A stretch of DNA of 64,000 nucleotides, from positions 1 to 64,000 of the forward strand of contig CALWCH010000007.1 of NCBI GenBank assembly GCA_944376335.1. The letters run 5' to 3'. Position numbers and translations under genes: made by a program. The notes under the pieces were generated by a model. It ran no database searches. It worked only from the letters and a program-made list of their open reading frames with translations, and was not told where the DNA came from. The number at the start of each line of letters is the position of its first letter. Positions within the stretch are counted from its first letter, which is position 1. Shown here one piece after another: positions 25,735-35,078 of the stretch. The DNA is from an uncultured Clostridia bacterium (GTDB lineage Bacteria > Bacillota > Clostridia > Christensenellales > Borkfalkiaceae).

Positions 25735-28296
25735 CTCGCTCCCGATCCACGAGAGCGTGCCCAAGTCGAAGGTGATATCGTAATAGCGCGTCACGTCGCG
25801 GCCGCTGCGGTCGAGGACGCGGTATTCGCCGACGGTGTTCTCCGCCTGCTCCTCGTCCATTGTGAGGACGCCCGTCACTTCCACCTCGAGGCGGTGCCCG
25901 CTGAGAAGAGAGGTGCCGAAGGAGATCCACCAAGGGTTCTCGAGCGAGCTCCCGTAGAACGTCCGGCTCGTCGGGTAGATGGAGACGGAGGCCGTTGTGA
26001 CGGTGACGGGACGGCGGCATATCTCGATGACGGGCGCACCCTCCGCTGCGGCACGGAAGCGCACGCGGTTTTCGGGATAGGCGTCCGCGCCGACGGGATA
26101 GACGGTAACGATGGGCCCGTCGTTTTCATCGGCCTGCTTGATGTCGTCGATGGTCAGGCTTCCCACATCGTAAATGGAGGGGATGCGGTTATGATACACA
26201 TTTACGGCGGCATCGGGCGGCTTGATGACGGAATAGTCGTCCTCACCGACGGAGCGCTCCGTGCCGTCGTAGAGATAGACGGCATTGTAGAACGTGATGA
26301 TGACCTCGCTCTTGATGCGCAGTTCCCCGCTCTCGTAGGTCACGTCAAAGTTGTGCGTCCTGTCCTCCCCTTCCTCCGTCATGATACAAAGGCGGAGGGG
26401 ATTTTCGACGGTGACGACTTCCGTCTCGGTGTCGGTGATCTCCGTGAGCTGCTCACTTTCGGGGTCGGGAGAGAGATAGTGCCCCTGCGGCATATCGTAG
26501 GGTGACGAGGCGGAAAGGCCGTAGCCCCCTTCGTATGCCGTGCCGTGAGGAAGCCCGTCGTGGATCCAGGTACGGGAGGCCGTCCAGACGGTGATGGGAC
26601 GGGGCACGACTTTGAGAACGGGCAGCTCTTCCTCCGCGGCTGCAAAGCGCACACGGTTCTCGAGGAAGGTATCTTCGCCCGTGCTCACGTCGGTGACGGA
26701 GACGCCGCTCTGCCCGTTTCCCGCGAGCTCGGCAAATTGTTCGAAGGACATCTCCCCCACTTCGAGGATGGAGGGAAGGCCCTTCGGGATGAGCTGTACG
26801 TCCGCATCGGGCGGCTTGACGATGGAATAACTGCCCTGCCCGACCGTGAACGGCGTGCCGTCGTAAACGCGGCTGCCGTGATACACTGTGATGATGATCT
26901 CCGTCTTGATGCGCAGCTCGCCCTCGGAATAGGTGAGCTCGTAATTGCCCGTCACATCCTTCCCGTCCTCCGTCAGAATACGAAGGCGAAGGGGGTTTTC
27001 GACGGTGACGACCTCGGTCTCGGTATCGGTGATGTCGGTGAGCTGTTCACTCTCGGGATCGGGAGAGAGAACGTGCCCTGTGAGCAGCGGATAGGGAGAC
27101 TCCGAGGAGAGGCCGTAACCGCCCTCCTCCGCCGTGCCGTGGGGAAGCCCGTCGTAGATCCAGGTGCGGGAGGCCGTCCAGACGGTGATTGGACGAGGCA
27201 AAACAATGAGCTGTGCACCGCCGAAGTTGAGCGCATAGTTCCCGGTGACGTCCTTACCGGCTTCGTCGACGATGCTGAAGAGCGTTTCGCAGGGATAGCT
27301 GCCCGGTTCGAACGCCGAGATGTCCTCCTTGAGGACGAACGCATGCCCCGTGACGAGCGTGCCGCCCCAGATCCCGGGGGCGTCGAGAGAGGCGTCGCCA
27401 TAGACGCGCTCCACATTCAAAGAGGAGAGCGATAGGCTGCGCGGGGTGACGGTGAGCGAGCCCGCCTCCCATTGGATGTCGTAGAACTCCGTGACGTCCT
27501 GCCCGTCCTCGCTGCAGATGATGAGATCGGGGATGTTTTCCGCCGAGCCCGTTTCCGTCTTTTGGGCGGAGAAGTCCATTTGGATGCGGTCGCTGTAGGC
27601 GAGCGAGCCCGAGACGAGGTCGTACCCCTCCGCAGTCAGCGGCGTGCCGTCGTACACCTTCTCCGCGCCCGCCGTACGCAGCGTGATGGCGCGCGGGGTG
27701 ACGGCTAACGTCTTTTGGCTGTAGGTAAATGCGTAGCAATTCGTCACGTTGGCGCCCTCTTCGTTGGAGGCGGCTGCATTGTTCGCAGTGACGACGCATC
27801 TTAAGCCATTGGTCAGCCATCGGTAGGAAAAGTCGGCGCCCGTCAGGCTGTCGCCCTCCACGAGCTGAGCGGAGACAGTCGGCGTATCGCCGTACGCAAG
27901 CGACTCTCCGACGATCGTGACCTCGGCAGGCCTCGGCTCGATGGTGAACTTCGCAGGATCGCCGCAGCGCCTGCCGCCGACGACATCGCGCGAAACGCCG
28001 CGCACCTCGTATTCCCCGACGAGCGTGGGCTCTTGGGTGGACCAATTGCCGCCAACGGGGCGGTATTCCAGCGTTGCATCGCGGAAGATGGCGCTTGCCT
28101 TGAAGTTGAGCGGATCGCCGTAGGTGACGGATGCCGGGAACTGCCCGCCCACCACGATGCCCGTGATGCCGAGCAATACTCCGATGATGGCAAGCAGGAG
28201 AAGAAACCCCGCTAAGATGAAGAAGCGGCGCTTCCAGAGCTTTTCGAGAAATGCGATGCACTCCTTATTCTTTTGCCTGTATTCCTGATAGAGCAT
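25732..28296 (-). CDS. Membrane-anchored surface protein of MBG-type repeats
   Basis: The about 854-residue protein has a basic cytoplasmic start, one membrane helix (about 27-52) and a long extracellular part of beta-rich repeats. The repeats carry the DGTPL and PRPITVWTASRTW themes typical of MBG/YDG-like bacterial surface modules, which mostly serve as stalks. Two very similar about 198-residue units lie in tandem. No catalytic domain or C-terminal sorting signal is seen. ATG 28296 is chosen because GGAG lies 6 nt before; a TTG start at 28311 overlaps the upstream stop and is possible. It is the last gene of the eight-gene operon and shares repeat type with the C-terminus of the preceding giant protein. 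Function unknown. Confidence 0.7.
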   Translation of the reverse strand: MLYQEYRQKNKECIAFLEKLWKRRFFILAGFLLLLAIIGVLLGITGIVVGGQFPASVTYGDPLNFKASAIFRDATLEYRPVGGNWSTQEPTLVGEYEVRGVSRDVVGGRRCGDPAKFTIEPRPAEVTIVGESLAYGDTPTVSAQLVEGDSLTGADFSYRWLTNGLRCVVTANNAAASNEEGANVTNCYAFTYSQKTLAVTPRAITLRTAGAEKVYDGTPLTAEGYDLVSGSLAYSDRIQMDFSAQKTETGSAENIPDLIICSEDGQDVTEFYDIQWEAGSLTVTPRSLSLSSLNVERVYGDASLDAPGIWGGTLVTGHAFVLKEDISAFEPGSYPCETLFSIVDEAGKDVTGNYALNFGGAQLIVLPRPITVWTASRTWIYDGLPHGTAEEGGYGLSSESPYPLLTGHVLSPDPESEQLTDITDTETEVVTVENPLRLRILTEDGKDVTGNYELTYSEGELRIKTEIIITVYHGSRVYDGTPFTVGQGSYSIVKPPDADVQLIPKGLPSILEVGEMSFEQFAELAGNGQSGVSVTDVSTGEDTFLENRVRFAAAEEELPVLKVVPRPITVWTASRTWIHDGLPHGTAYEGGYGLSASSPYDMPQGHYLSPDPESEQLTEITDTETEVVTVENPLRLCIMTEEGEDRTHNFDVTYESGELRIKSEVIITFYNAVYLYDGTERSVGEDDYSVIKPPDAAVNVYHNRIPSIYDVGSLTIDDIKQADENDGPIVTVYPVGADAYPENRVRFRAAAEGAPVIEICRRPVTVTTASVSIYPTSRTFYGSSLENPWWISFGTSLLSGHRLEVEVTGVLTMDEEQAENTVGEYRVLDRSGRDVTRYYDITFDLGTLSWIGSE
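26000..27187 (-). repeat. Tandem 594-bp coding repeat in the MBG protein
   Basis: Identical register blocks recur with an offset of 594 bp (198 codons): the GACGGTGACGAC block at 26407 and 27001, with long stretches of near identity around them (26400-26600 versus 26990-27190). It encodes two tandem MBG-containing units and suggests recent internal duplication. Confidence 0.75.
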
Positions 28297-28307
28297 TGCT
28301 TTCTCCG

Positions 28308-31300
28308 TCAATACACCAGCAAGGTGCCATAGATCACCTCGATGGAGTAGTTTTTCGTCACATCGATGCCGTCCTCGTTCCGGATGACGATATCGCCGAC
28401 GGTGTTCAGACTGACGCCGCGCTCGATCTGATAGCCCGTGAAGGTCAGCGACAGTTCATCGTTGCCCGCGAGGCCGCGAAGTCCGTAACTTGAACCCGTA
28501 AGAGCAGTGCCGTCGTATGCCTTCCGCGCGGAGTAGGTCTCGATGACGAGCTCGCGCGGGGTCATCGTCAGCGTGCCGCACTCCTTGGTGATGGCGTACT
28601 CCTTCGTCACGTCGCTGCCGTCGCGGATGTCGTACACCTTCACCTCAAAGTCGTTGCTGATGGTGCCGGCGTGGATGAGGCGTGACGTGAAGGCCGCCTC
28701 CACGCGGTGGTAGGGCTGCAGTTCGCCCGAATAGGTGACCCTCCCGCCGCCGTCCGCCATCGTGAGCGGTGTGCCGTCGTACTCCTTTTGGACAGAGGGG
28801 CTCTCGACGGTGAGCTTATACTTGGGCCGCTCGTCGTCATCGCCGCCGGGTTCGGTCGCTTCGCCGTCGGGCAGTCCTTCGTCGGGCGTCACTTCGATGT
28901 GCACCCAGCCATAGCCGTCGAGGTAGACCTCGACCCAGGCGTGAGAGACCGAACTTGCCAGCACCTCCTTTGTCTCCCCTGCCGCTGTCTCGACGGAATA
29001 GCCGATGGTATAGCGGGCGGGGATGCCCATCATGCGGTAGATGAGTGTTGCCGCCGAGGCAAAGTGCCCGCAGACGCCCTCCTTGTAGTCGCGGAGGAAG
29101 GCGACGGTGATGTCCCCCTCCTTATCGAGCCCCTCGTTATAGTCGCCATTGTATGCCGCCGCGTTCCGCACATACTCGGCGACCTCGTTGATGATGTCGG
29201 GGTCGTCGGGGTCGAGCCCCTCCCCGCGGAGGATCTCCCTGAGGTCGGCGAGCGTTTCATCGGGCACAAAGAGGTAGTTCTCGTAGACATAGTCGCGGTA
29301 GGCGCGCTCGGCTGCCGCCCACGCCCCCGAAAGGGAGCCGCCCAAAAGCCCGTTCCCCTGATAGCTGTAGTCGTAGAAGGAGGCGCTGTAGGGCACGTCG
29401 GTCCTGCCGGCAGCGGTGACGTCGCTGCCCTGCACGATGCCGCCGCTTCCGAGCACGGTGTAGTACGGGAAGACAAACTGCGAATTATAGATCTCTACCG
29501 TGACATTGTACGTCGGCATATCCGCTTCGGAGAGCAGCACGGACAGGGAATTCTGCATGCCGTAGCCGTCTACCGTGGCTGCATAGCGCTCTGCCTTGTT
29601 CCAACCGTTTGAGCGGTAATCGCCGTAGCTCATCAGACGGAGATAGACGCGGCGTTCGACATCGGAATAGATGGAGAATGCGGGAGTCTCTATGAACAAT
29701 CCGCCGCCTTCGGCGTCCGGCGGAAAGAGATCGCCGCTGGTATCCAGAACGCCCGGTCCTTCGCCTTCACCGCCGCCTTCACCGCCGGGGCTGCCGCCTT
29801 CACCGCCGGGGCTGCCGCCTTCGCCTTCGTTATCGGGAATGCCCGCTTCGGGCGTCGCCTCCGCGACCACCCAGCCGCAGCCGTTCAGATAGACTTCTGC
29901 CCAGGCGTGGGCGGACTTATCCGTCACCTTGACGATCTCCCCTGCCTCCGTGGAGGCGGCATAGCCGGTGGTATAGCGGGCGGGGATGCCCAGCGTACGC
30001 AGAAGGAGCACGGCCGCCGAGGCATAGTGCTGGCAGATGCCCTCCTTGTAGTCGCGGAGGAAGGCGACGACGATGTCCTCTTCGCCGTCCAGCGCGTCGT
30101 CGTAGTTCTCATTGTACTCCGCGGCATTTCTGACGTATTGCGTCACCTTGTTGATGATGTCGGGATCGGAGGCGGAGAAGCCCTCCGCGCGGATGAGTTC
30201 TTCAAGATACGCTCTCGTTTCGTCCGGAACGGAGAGATAGTTCTCATAGACAAATGTGCGGTAATCTGCCTCGGCGTCCGCCCAGACGCCCTTCAGGGTG
30301 CCGCGTGGACTGCCGTCCCGCTCGTAGCTGTAGTTATAGACGGAGGCGGTGTAGTATGCAAACGGGTCGCCCTCGTTGACTGCATCGTTGCCCAGCGGGA
30401 TACCGTTGAGGCCGAGCACGTTATAGTAGGGGTAGAGGAACTCATGGCCATAGAGCGTCACATCGACGTCGTAGACGTCTCCGCGCGATGAGGAGAGCGC
30501 CGCGGAGACGGTGTTCTGCATGCCGTAGCCGTAGATCGTAACGCCGTAGACGTTCGCCTGACTCCAGCCATCGCCCGCATAGTCGCCAAAGCTTGCATTC
30601 CGGTAATAGCCGAATTCCTCCACATCCGAGTAGAGGGAGAAGATGACCTCACCCGTGGGTTGGGGCTTTCCGATGCCCGAGCCGCCGCCGCCTTCGCCTT
30701 CACCGCCGCCGCCACCGCCGCCGCCCGGAATTCCTTCCTGAGGCGTTGCGTCCACAGCGACCCAGCCGAAGTCGTTGAGATAGACTTCCACCCAGGCGTG
30801 CTGCGCTTCGTCCGTCACATCGACCGTTTCGCCTGCCGTTGTGGTGGCGGCACAGCCCTTTGTATAGCGCGCGGGGACGCCCAGCGTACGCAGCATCAGC
30901 GTTGCCGCCGAGGCAAAGTGCTGGCTGTCGCCCTCCTTGTACTCACGGAGGAAGGCGAGGACGACATCTTCCTCATCGTCGAGCGCGTCATCGTAGTCCC
31001 GATCGAACTCGGCGGCGTTCCCGACGTAATCGAGCACGTCCCGGATCATACCGGAAACAGTACCGGAGATGTTCTCTTCGGAAATGATGTACTCAAAGTA
31101 TTCCCTCACCGAATCGGGAACGTTCAGATAGTACTTGTAGACAAAGCCATGGTAATCGGACTCTGCCGCCGCCCATGCGACGGAGGGATAGCTCTTGGGC
31201 GTGCCATCCCGATTGTAATCGTAGTTATAGACGGAGGCCGTGTAGCTTGCGTAAGCATCGCCCTCATTCACGACATCGTTGCCCTGCACGACGCCGCCCT

Positions 31301-33587
31301 CCCCGATCACGTTGTAATAGGGATAGAGGAACTTCCAGCCGTGCAGCGTCACTTCGACGTCGTAGACGTCCGTTCCCGCATTGGCGAGCGCATCGGAGAT
31401 GATGTTCTGCATCCCGTAGCCGCCTATCGTCTCGTTATAGACATAGACGCTGCCCCAGCCGTCGCCCGTGTAGTCGCCGTAGCTTGCATGGCGGTAATAG
31501 CCGAATTCCTCCGCCTCCGAATAGAGGGAGAGGATGACCTCGTCCGTATAGTCGGGCTTTTCGAGCTTGACCGTCTCCCCGGAATCTTCGTATTCAGGTT
31601 CGGGTTCGGGCTCTTCGGGGAAATCGATGGGCGGCAGTTCGCAGTCTCCCATTTCGTTGCCCGAGCCCGTCGACTCGATGGGCACCCAGCCGTACCCGTC
31701 GAGGTAGACTTCCGTCCAGGCGTGCGCGTTATAGTCGGTCACTTCCACGACTTCGCCCGCTGCGGTACGGCACGAATACCCAACGGTGTAGCGCGCGGGA
31801 ATGCCCAGCGTGCGCAGAATGAGCGTCGTTGCGGAGGCAAAGTGCTGGCAGACGCCCTCCTTGTAGTCGCGGAGGAAGGCGACGACGATATCCTCTTCAT
31901 AGTCGAGCGCGCTGCTGTAATTCTCGTTGTGTTCCGCGGCGTTATGCACATAGCCCGCCACATCTTCGATGACGTCGGGATCGTAGGCGTCAAATCCCTC
32001 CTCCCGGATGACGGACTCCAGATACTGCTGCGTCGAACTCGGCACGGAGAGGTAGTTGTCGTAGACGAAACTGCGGTACTCCCGTTCCGCCGCCGCCCAC
32101 TCGCTCCCGAGAGAGCCGTATGGCCTGCCATTCATCTGGTAGAAATAATCGTAGAAGGTGCCCTCATACGGCACGGAGTAGTCTCCCCGGTTGAAGGCGT
32201 CGTCGGCCTGCCTTACCTCACTGCTCCCGAGCACCGTATGATAAGGGTAGGGATAGGACGAGACGTACATCGTCACCTCGGCATTGTAGGTGCCCGCCCC
32301 CATCGACGAGAGCGCGGCGGACATGCTGTTCTGCAGCCCGTAGCCGTCCAGCGTGACGCCGTAGACGCTCGCTTTGCCCCAGCCGCTGCCCGTGTAATCG
32401 CCGTAGCTCCCCTCCTTGAGATAGCTGTAGACGGTGGAATCCGAACGGATGGTGAAGATGAGCTGCCCCGTGGGGTGAGGCTTTCGAAGGGGTATCTCTT
32501 CCGGAGGCTCCTCCTTGGGCCCCTCGAAGGGAAACTCAAAGGGCGGCACGTTCCACGGGCCGTTATCGGGATTGGTCGAATCGATGTTCACCCAGCCGAA
32601 GCCGTCGAGATAGACCTCCGTCCAGGCGTGGGCGTCGTAGTCGGTCACCTCCACGACATCGCCCGCCTCGGTGAGGCACACATAGCCCACGGTGTAGCGC
32701 GCGGGGATGCCGAGGGAGCGCAGGAGCAGCGTCGTCGCCGAGGCGAAGTGCAGGGAATTGCCCGCTTTGTATTCGCTCAGAAAGGAGACGGCGACGTCGG
32801 GCTCACTGTTGAGCGCGGTGTCATAGGAGAGATCGTAGTCCGCGGCATAGTGGATATACGACGTGACGCGGGCGATGATGTCGGGATCGTCCGCCCGAAA
32901 ACCCATCTCGTCGATGATGCCCTGAAAATAGGACTGTGTCTTTGCGGGAACGTAGGTGTAGTTGTCGTAGACGTAGTCGCGGTACTGCTCCTCCGCGTTC
33001 GCCCAGTCCTCCGACAGGCTTCCCTCGGGCAGCCCCGAGAGCTGATAGTAATAGTCGTAGAACTCGGCGGAATAGGACGCGGAGGCGTTGCCCTGGTTGA
33101 GGATATCGCTCTCCTGCATGACTTCGCCGCTCCCGAATACGTTATGGTAGGGATAGGCGAACGTCTTGCCGTGCAAGCCCACGTCCAGCCCGTAGGTGCT
33201 GCCGTCCGCCGCCGTGAGGACGTCGGACGTGGAATTCTGCATCCCGTAGCCGTCGATCGCCTCGGCATAGCTCTCGGCATCCGCCCAGCCCTGCCCCGTA
33301 TAGTTGCCGAAGCTGCCCTCGCGGAAGTAGACATAATTGGACGATTCGGAATAGACGGAGAGCACGGAAGTCCCCTGAAAGTTCGGAAGATCAAACCCGG
33401 AAGGGTCCCAGAGCAGGCCGCCGATGCCGAACTCGCCGCCGATGGTAATGTCGATGCCGATGTCGATATCGAGGTCATCGGGCGGGTCGGCAAGGAGCAT
33501 CAGGATCCCGAAAATGGACATTAAGATAGCCACGATGAGAAGGATCATCGTTCCGAATGCATACAGCCATTTTGAGCGTAATTTCAT
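28308..33587 (-). CDS. Giant surface protein with five transglutaminase-like modules
   Basis: The 1,759-residue protein has one N-terminal membrane helix (about 11-33) and then five about 300-residue repeats, each with a small beta-rich region, a helical region and a transglutaminase/papain-like core (block KEGVCQHFAS, then GIPARYT, AHAWTEVYLDGYGWV). The catalytic-site position is Ser278, Cys580, Ser888, Cys1185 and Cys1506; the third-site Asp is Asp in the Ser modules and Glu in the Cys modules. Modules are joined by Gly/Glu/Pro-rich linkers, and two MBG-type repeats form the C-terminus. Such cores in secreted proteins cross-link or cleave proteins or peptidoglycan-linked chains. It has a good RBS (AGGAG) and lies 9 bp after the AAA gene. 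It is the largest part of the operon. Confidence 0.82.
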   Translation of the reverse strand: MKLRSKWLYAFGTMILLIVAILMSIFGILMLLADPPDDLDIDIGIDITIGGEFGIGGLLWDPSGFDLPNFQGTSVLSVYSESSNYVYFREGSFGNYTGQGWADAESYAEAIDGYGMQNSTSDVLTAADGSTYGLDVGLHGKTFAYPYHNVFGSGEVMQESDILNQGNASASYSAEFYDYYYQLSGLPEGSLSEDWANAEEQYRDYVYDNYTYVPAKTQSYFQGIIDEMGFRADDPDIIARVTSYIHYAADYDLSYDTALNSEPDVAVSFLSEYKAGNSLHFASATTLLLRSLGIPARYTVGYVCLTEAGDVVEVTDYDAHAWTEVYLDGFGWVNIDSTNPDNGPWNVPPFEFPFEGPKEEPPEEIPLRKPHPTGQLIFTIRSDSTVYSYLKEGSYGDYTGSGWGKASVYGVTLDGYGLQNSMSAALSSMGAGTYNAEVTMYVSSYPYPYHTVLGSSEVRQADDAFNRGDYSVPYEGTFYDYFYQMNGRPYGSLGSEWAAAEREYRSFVYDNYLSVPSSTQQYLESVIREEGFDAYDPDVIEDVAGYVHNAAEHNENYSSALDYEEDIVVAFLRDYKEGVCQHFASATTLILRTLGIPARYTVGYSCRTAAGEVVEVTDYNAHAWTEVYLDGYGWVPIESTGSGNEMGDCELPPIDFPEEPEPEPEYEDSGETVKLEKPDYTDEVILSLYSEAEEFGYYRHASYGDYTGDGWGSVYVYNETIGGYGMQNIISDALANAGTDVYDVEVTLHGWKFLYPYYNVIGEGGVVQGNDVVNEGDAYASYTASVYNYDYNRDGTPKSYPSVAWAAAESDYHGFVYKYYLNVPDSVREYFEYIISEENISGTVSGMIRDVLDYVGNAAEFDRDYDDALDDEEDVVLAFLREYKEGDSQHFASAATLMLRTLGVPARYTKGCAATTTAGETVDVTDEAQHAWVEVYLNDFGWVAVDATPQEGIPGGGGGGGGEGEGGGGSGIGKPQPTGEVIFSLYSDVEEFGYYRNASFGDYAGDGWSQANVYGVTIYGYGMQNTVSAALSSSRGDVYDVDVTLYGHEFLYPYYNVLGLNGIPLGNDAVNEGDPFAYYTASVYNYSYERDGSPRGTLKGVWADAEADYRTFVYENYLSVPDETRAYLEELIRAEGFSASDPDIINKVTQYVRNAAEYNENYDDALDGEEDIVVAFLRDYKEGICQHYASAAVLLLRTLGIPARYTTGYAASTEAGEIVKVTDKSAHAWAEVYLNGCGWVVAEATPEAGIPDNEGEGGSPGGEGGSPGGEGGGEGEGPGVLDTSGDLFPPDAEGGGLFIETPAFSIYSDVERRVYLRLMSYGDYRSNGWNKAERYAATVDGYGMQNSLSVLLSEADMPTYNVTVEIYNSQFVFPYYTVLGSGGIVQGSDVTAAGRTDVPYSASFYDYSYQGNGLLGGSLSGAWAAAERAYRDYVYENYLFVPDETLADLREILRGEGLDPDDPDIINEVAEYVRNAAAYNGDYNEGLDKEGDITVAFLRDYKEGVCGHFASAATLIYRMMGIPARYTIGYSVETAAGETKEVLASSVSHAWVEVYLDGYGWVHIEVTPDEGLPDGEATEPGGDDDERPKYKLTVESPSVQKEYDGTPLTMADGGGRVTYSGELQPYHRVEAAFTSRLIHAGTISNDFEVKVYDIRDGSDVTKEYAITKECGTLTMTPRELVIETYSARKAYDGTALTGSSYGLRGLAGNDELSLTFTGYQIERGVSLNTVGDIVIRNEDGIDVTKNYSIEVIYGTLLVY
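28900..33400 (-). repeat. Five-fold repeated module array, 0.9-1.0 kb each
   Basis: Core residues recur at residues 278, 580, 888, 1185 and 1506, i.e. a period of about 297-321 codons. Linkers at about 30660-30725 and 29745-29840 are Gly/Glu-rich with short tandem repeats in the DNA. Confidence 0.8.
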
Positions 33588-33596
33588 ACTCTTCTC

Positions 33597-35078
33597 CTAT
33601 CCGTTCTGCACGATGCGCCTGATGGCGTCCTTGCAGCGCACCATCCTGTCGTCGCCGAAGAGGTCGTCGAGGAACTGCGAGAGCGCCTCCGCCTCGCTGC
33701 GTACATAGGCGGCATTGAGGGCGGCAAGCTTGCGCATGACCTTCTTGCTCAGGATGTCGTCGAGGGCGTCCAGCTCCTCGCCGCCGCAGGCGACATAGAC
33801 GGAGATGTAGCTCCTGATCTGCCGCATGATGCGGTTGCCGAAGGTGATGCGGAATTTTTCGATGAGGTATTCGTCGAGCTCCTTCAAGCGGCTCTTGTTG
33901 CGCGCCGTGATCTCGAACCACTCCTCCTCTTCCGCAACCATGGCGCGGAAGTGCTCGGCGGTGAACGCGACGCGCCCGACGGGGGCATCCTCGTCGACCA
34001 TAAACGGGTCTGCCTTGTTGTTGAGGTCCATGATCATGGCGCGGTCGTACACCTTATCGGAGATGGCAAACGTGGAGTCGTCGTTGTTTGCCGTGCCGAT
34101 GAACCACATGTTGTCGGGCAGGTGGATGCGCCCGTTCACAAGGTTCTTGGGGTCGTTGACCCAAACGTCGGGCACGACGTCGAGATAGCGCGACCCCGTG
34201 TCGGGGATCTCGAGAAGGGACAAAAACTCTGCAAAGTAGTACTCGACGCGGGCGATGTTGAGCTCGTCTAAAACGACGATGTAAAAGAGGTCGCTCCTGT
34301 CCGCCTCGTACATCTTCTGCAGGAGCAGCGTCTCGTTGTACTGCTTGGTAAATTCGTTGTAGTAGCCCAAAAGGTCTGTCCGCTCCTTCCACATGGGTTG
34401 GACGGGCACGATGACGGAGGGATTATCCAAAAACTCCCCGAAGGCGTAGGCGAGCGACGTCTTGCCCGTGCCCGACATGCCCTGCAGGATGAGCACGCGC
34501 GAGACCGCCATGCCCGCAATGAAGGCGCGGATGTCATCGATGGAATAGTAGAGCCCGAGCTTTGCCGCCGCAAAGTTGCGGAAGCGGTCGCAAAGCTCCC
34601 TGAGCGTCTTTACGTTCGCTCCCGCGGTGGTGCGGTTCTCCCTGCCTCCCCCGCTGTCCAGACGCCTGAGGGCGGAAAAGCGCGGATCGGGCAGCGCTTC
34701 CGCCTTCTCCTGCGCGGCGGCGCGTTCCTCTGCCTCCTGTTTCGCAAGAAGGGCGGTCGCCCTGCGCCAGATGGAGGACATCTCCTGAAAGCGCTTGCGG
34801 CGCACGCTGTTGAGGACGAGCAATGCGATGAGCAGCACGGGGATGGCGATCATCCACACGATTGCCATGACGGAGAGAAATTTGGAACGGGAAAGGAAGG
34901 TGCGCAGCTCCTCCATGAGGGGCTCTAAGTGCCCCTCGAGGTTGAGATAGACGAGCACGCCGATGAGCGTTCCGCCGATGAGAAGGGTGAGGGCAATGAG
35001 GAAAATGGCAAGACCGTTTTTCTTCTTGGTCTTCCCCATGGCTGCGGGAGTTTCAAACAAATAATCTCTGCTTGTCAT
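33597..35078 (-). CDS. Membrane-anchored McrB/MoxR-like AAA+ ATPase 1
   Basis: The 493-residue protein has two membrane helices near the N-terminus (about 23-46 and 67-90), a charged linker, then one AAA+ domain: Walker A GMSGTGKT (200-207), Walker B VVLDELN (268-274), sensor-1 region WFIGTANNDDSTFAI, and an Arg-finger candidate in DKVYDRA. These resemble McrB-type/'dynein-related' AAA modules more than Clp or FtsH. The C-terminal block FGNRIMRQIRSY followed by CGGEELDALDD is shared with its paralogue. ATPases of this kind remodel partner proteins, often with a vWA or DUF2357 partner. It overlaps the coiled-coil gene by 4 bp, which suggests a complex. Confidence 0.85.
   Translation of the reverse strand: MTSRDYLFETPAAMGKTKKKNGLAIFLIALTLLIGGTLIGVLVYLNLEGHLEPLMEELRTFLSRSKFLSVMAIVWMIAIPVLLIALLVLNSVRRKRFQEMSSIWRRATALLAKQEAEERAAAQEKAEALPDPRFSALRRLDSGGGRENRTTAGANVKTLRELCDRFRNFAAAKLGLYYSIDDIRAFIAGMAVSRVLILQGMSGTGKTSLAYAFGEFLDNPSVIVPVQPMWKERTDLLGYYNEFTKQYNETLLLQKMYEADRSDLFYIVVLDELNIARVEYYFAEFLSLLEIPDTGSRYLDVVPDVWVNDPKNLVNGRIHLPDNMWFIGTANNDDSTFAISDKVYDRAMIMDLNNKADPFMVDEDAPVGRVAFTAEHFRAMVAEEEEWFEITARNKSRLKELDEYLIEKFRITFGNRIMRQIRSYISVYVACGGEELDALDDILSKKVMRKLAALNAAYVRSEAEALSQFLDDLFGDDRMVRCKDAIRRIVQNG

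Noticed and set aside
29745..29840. Short tandem repeats that might be a CRISPR or VNTR
   Set aside because: The units are inside the coding frame and encode a Gly/Glu/Pro linker; no spacers or cas genes.
30660..33524. Open reading frame of 954 codons on the plus strand
   Set aside because: It is antisense to the transglutaminase protein, whose repeats, signal helix, RBS and operon context are clear. GC-rich genes often leave long open shadows.
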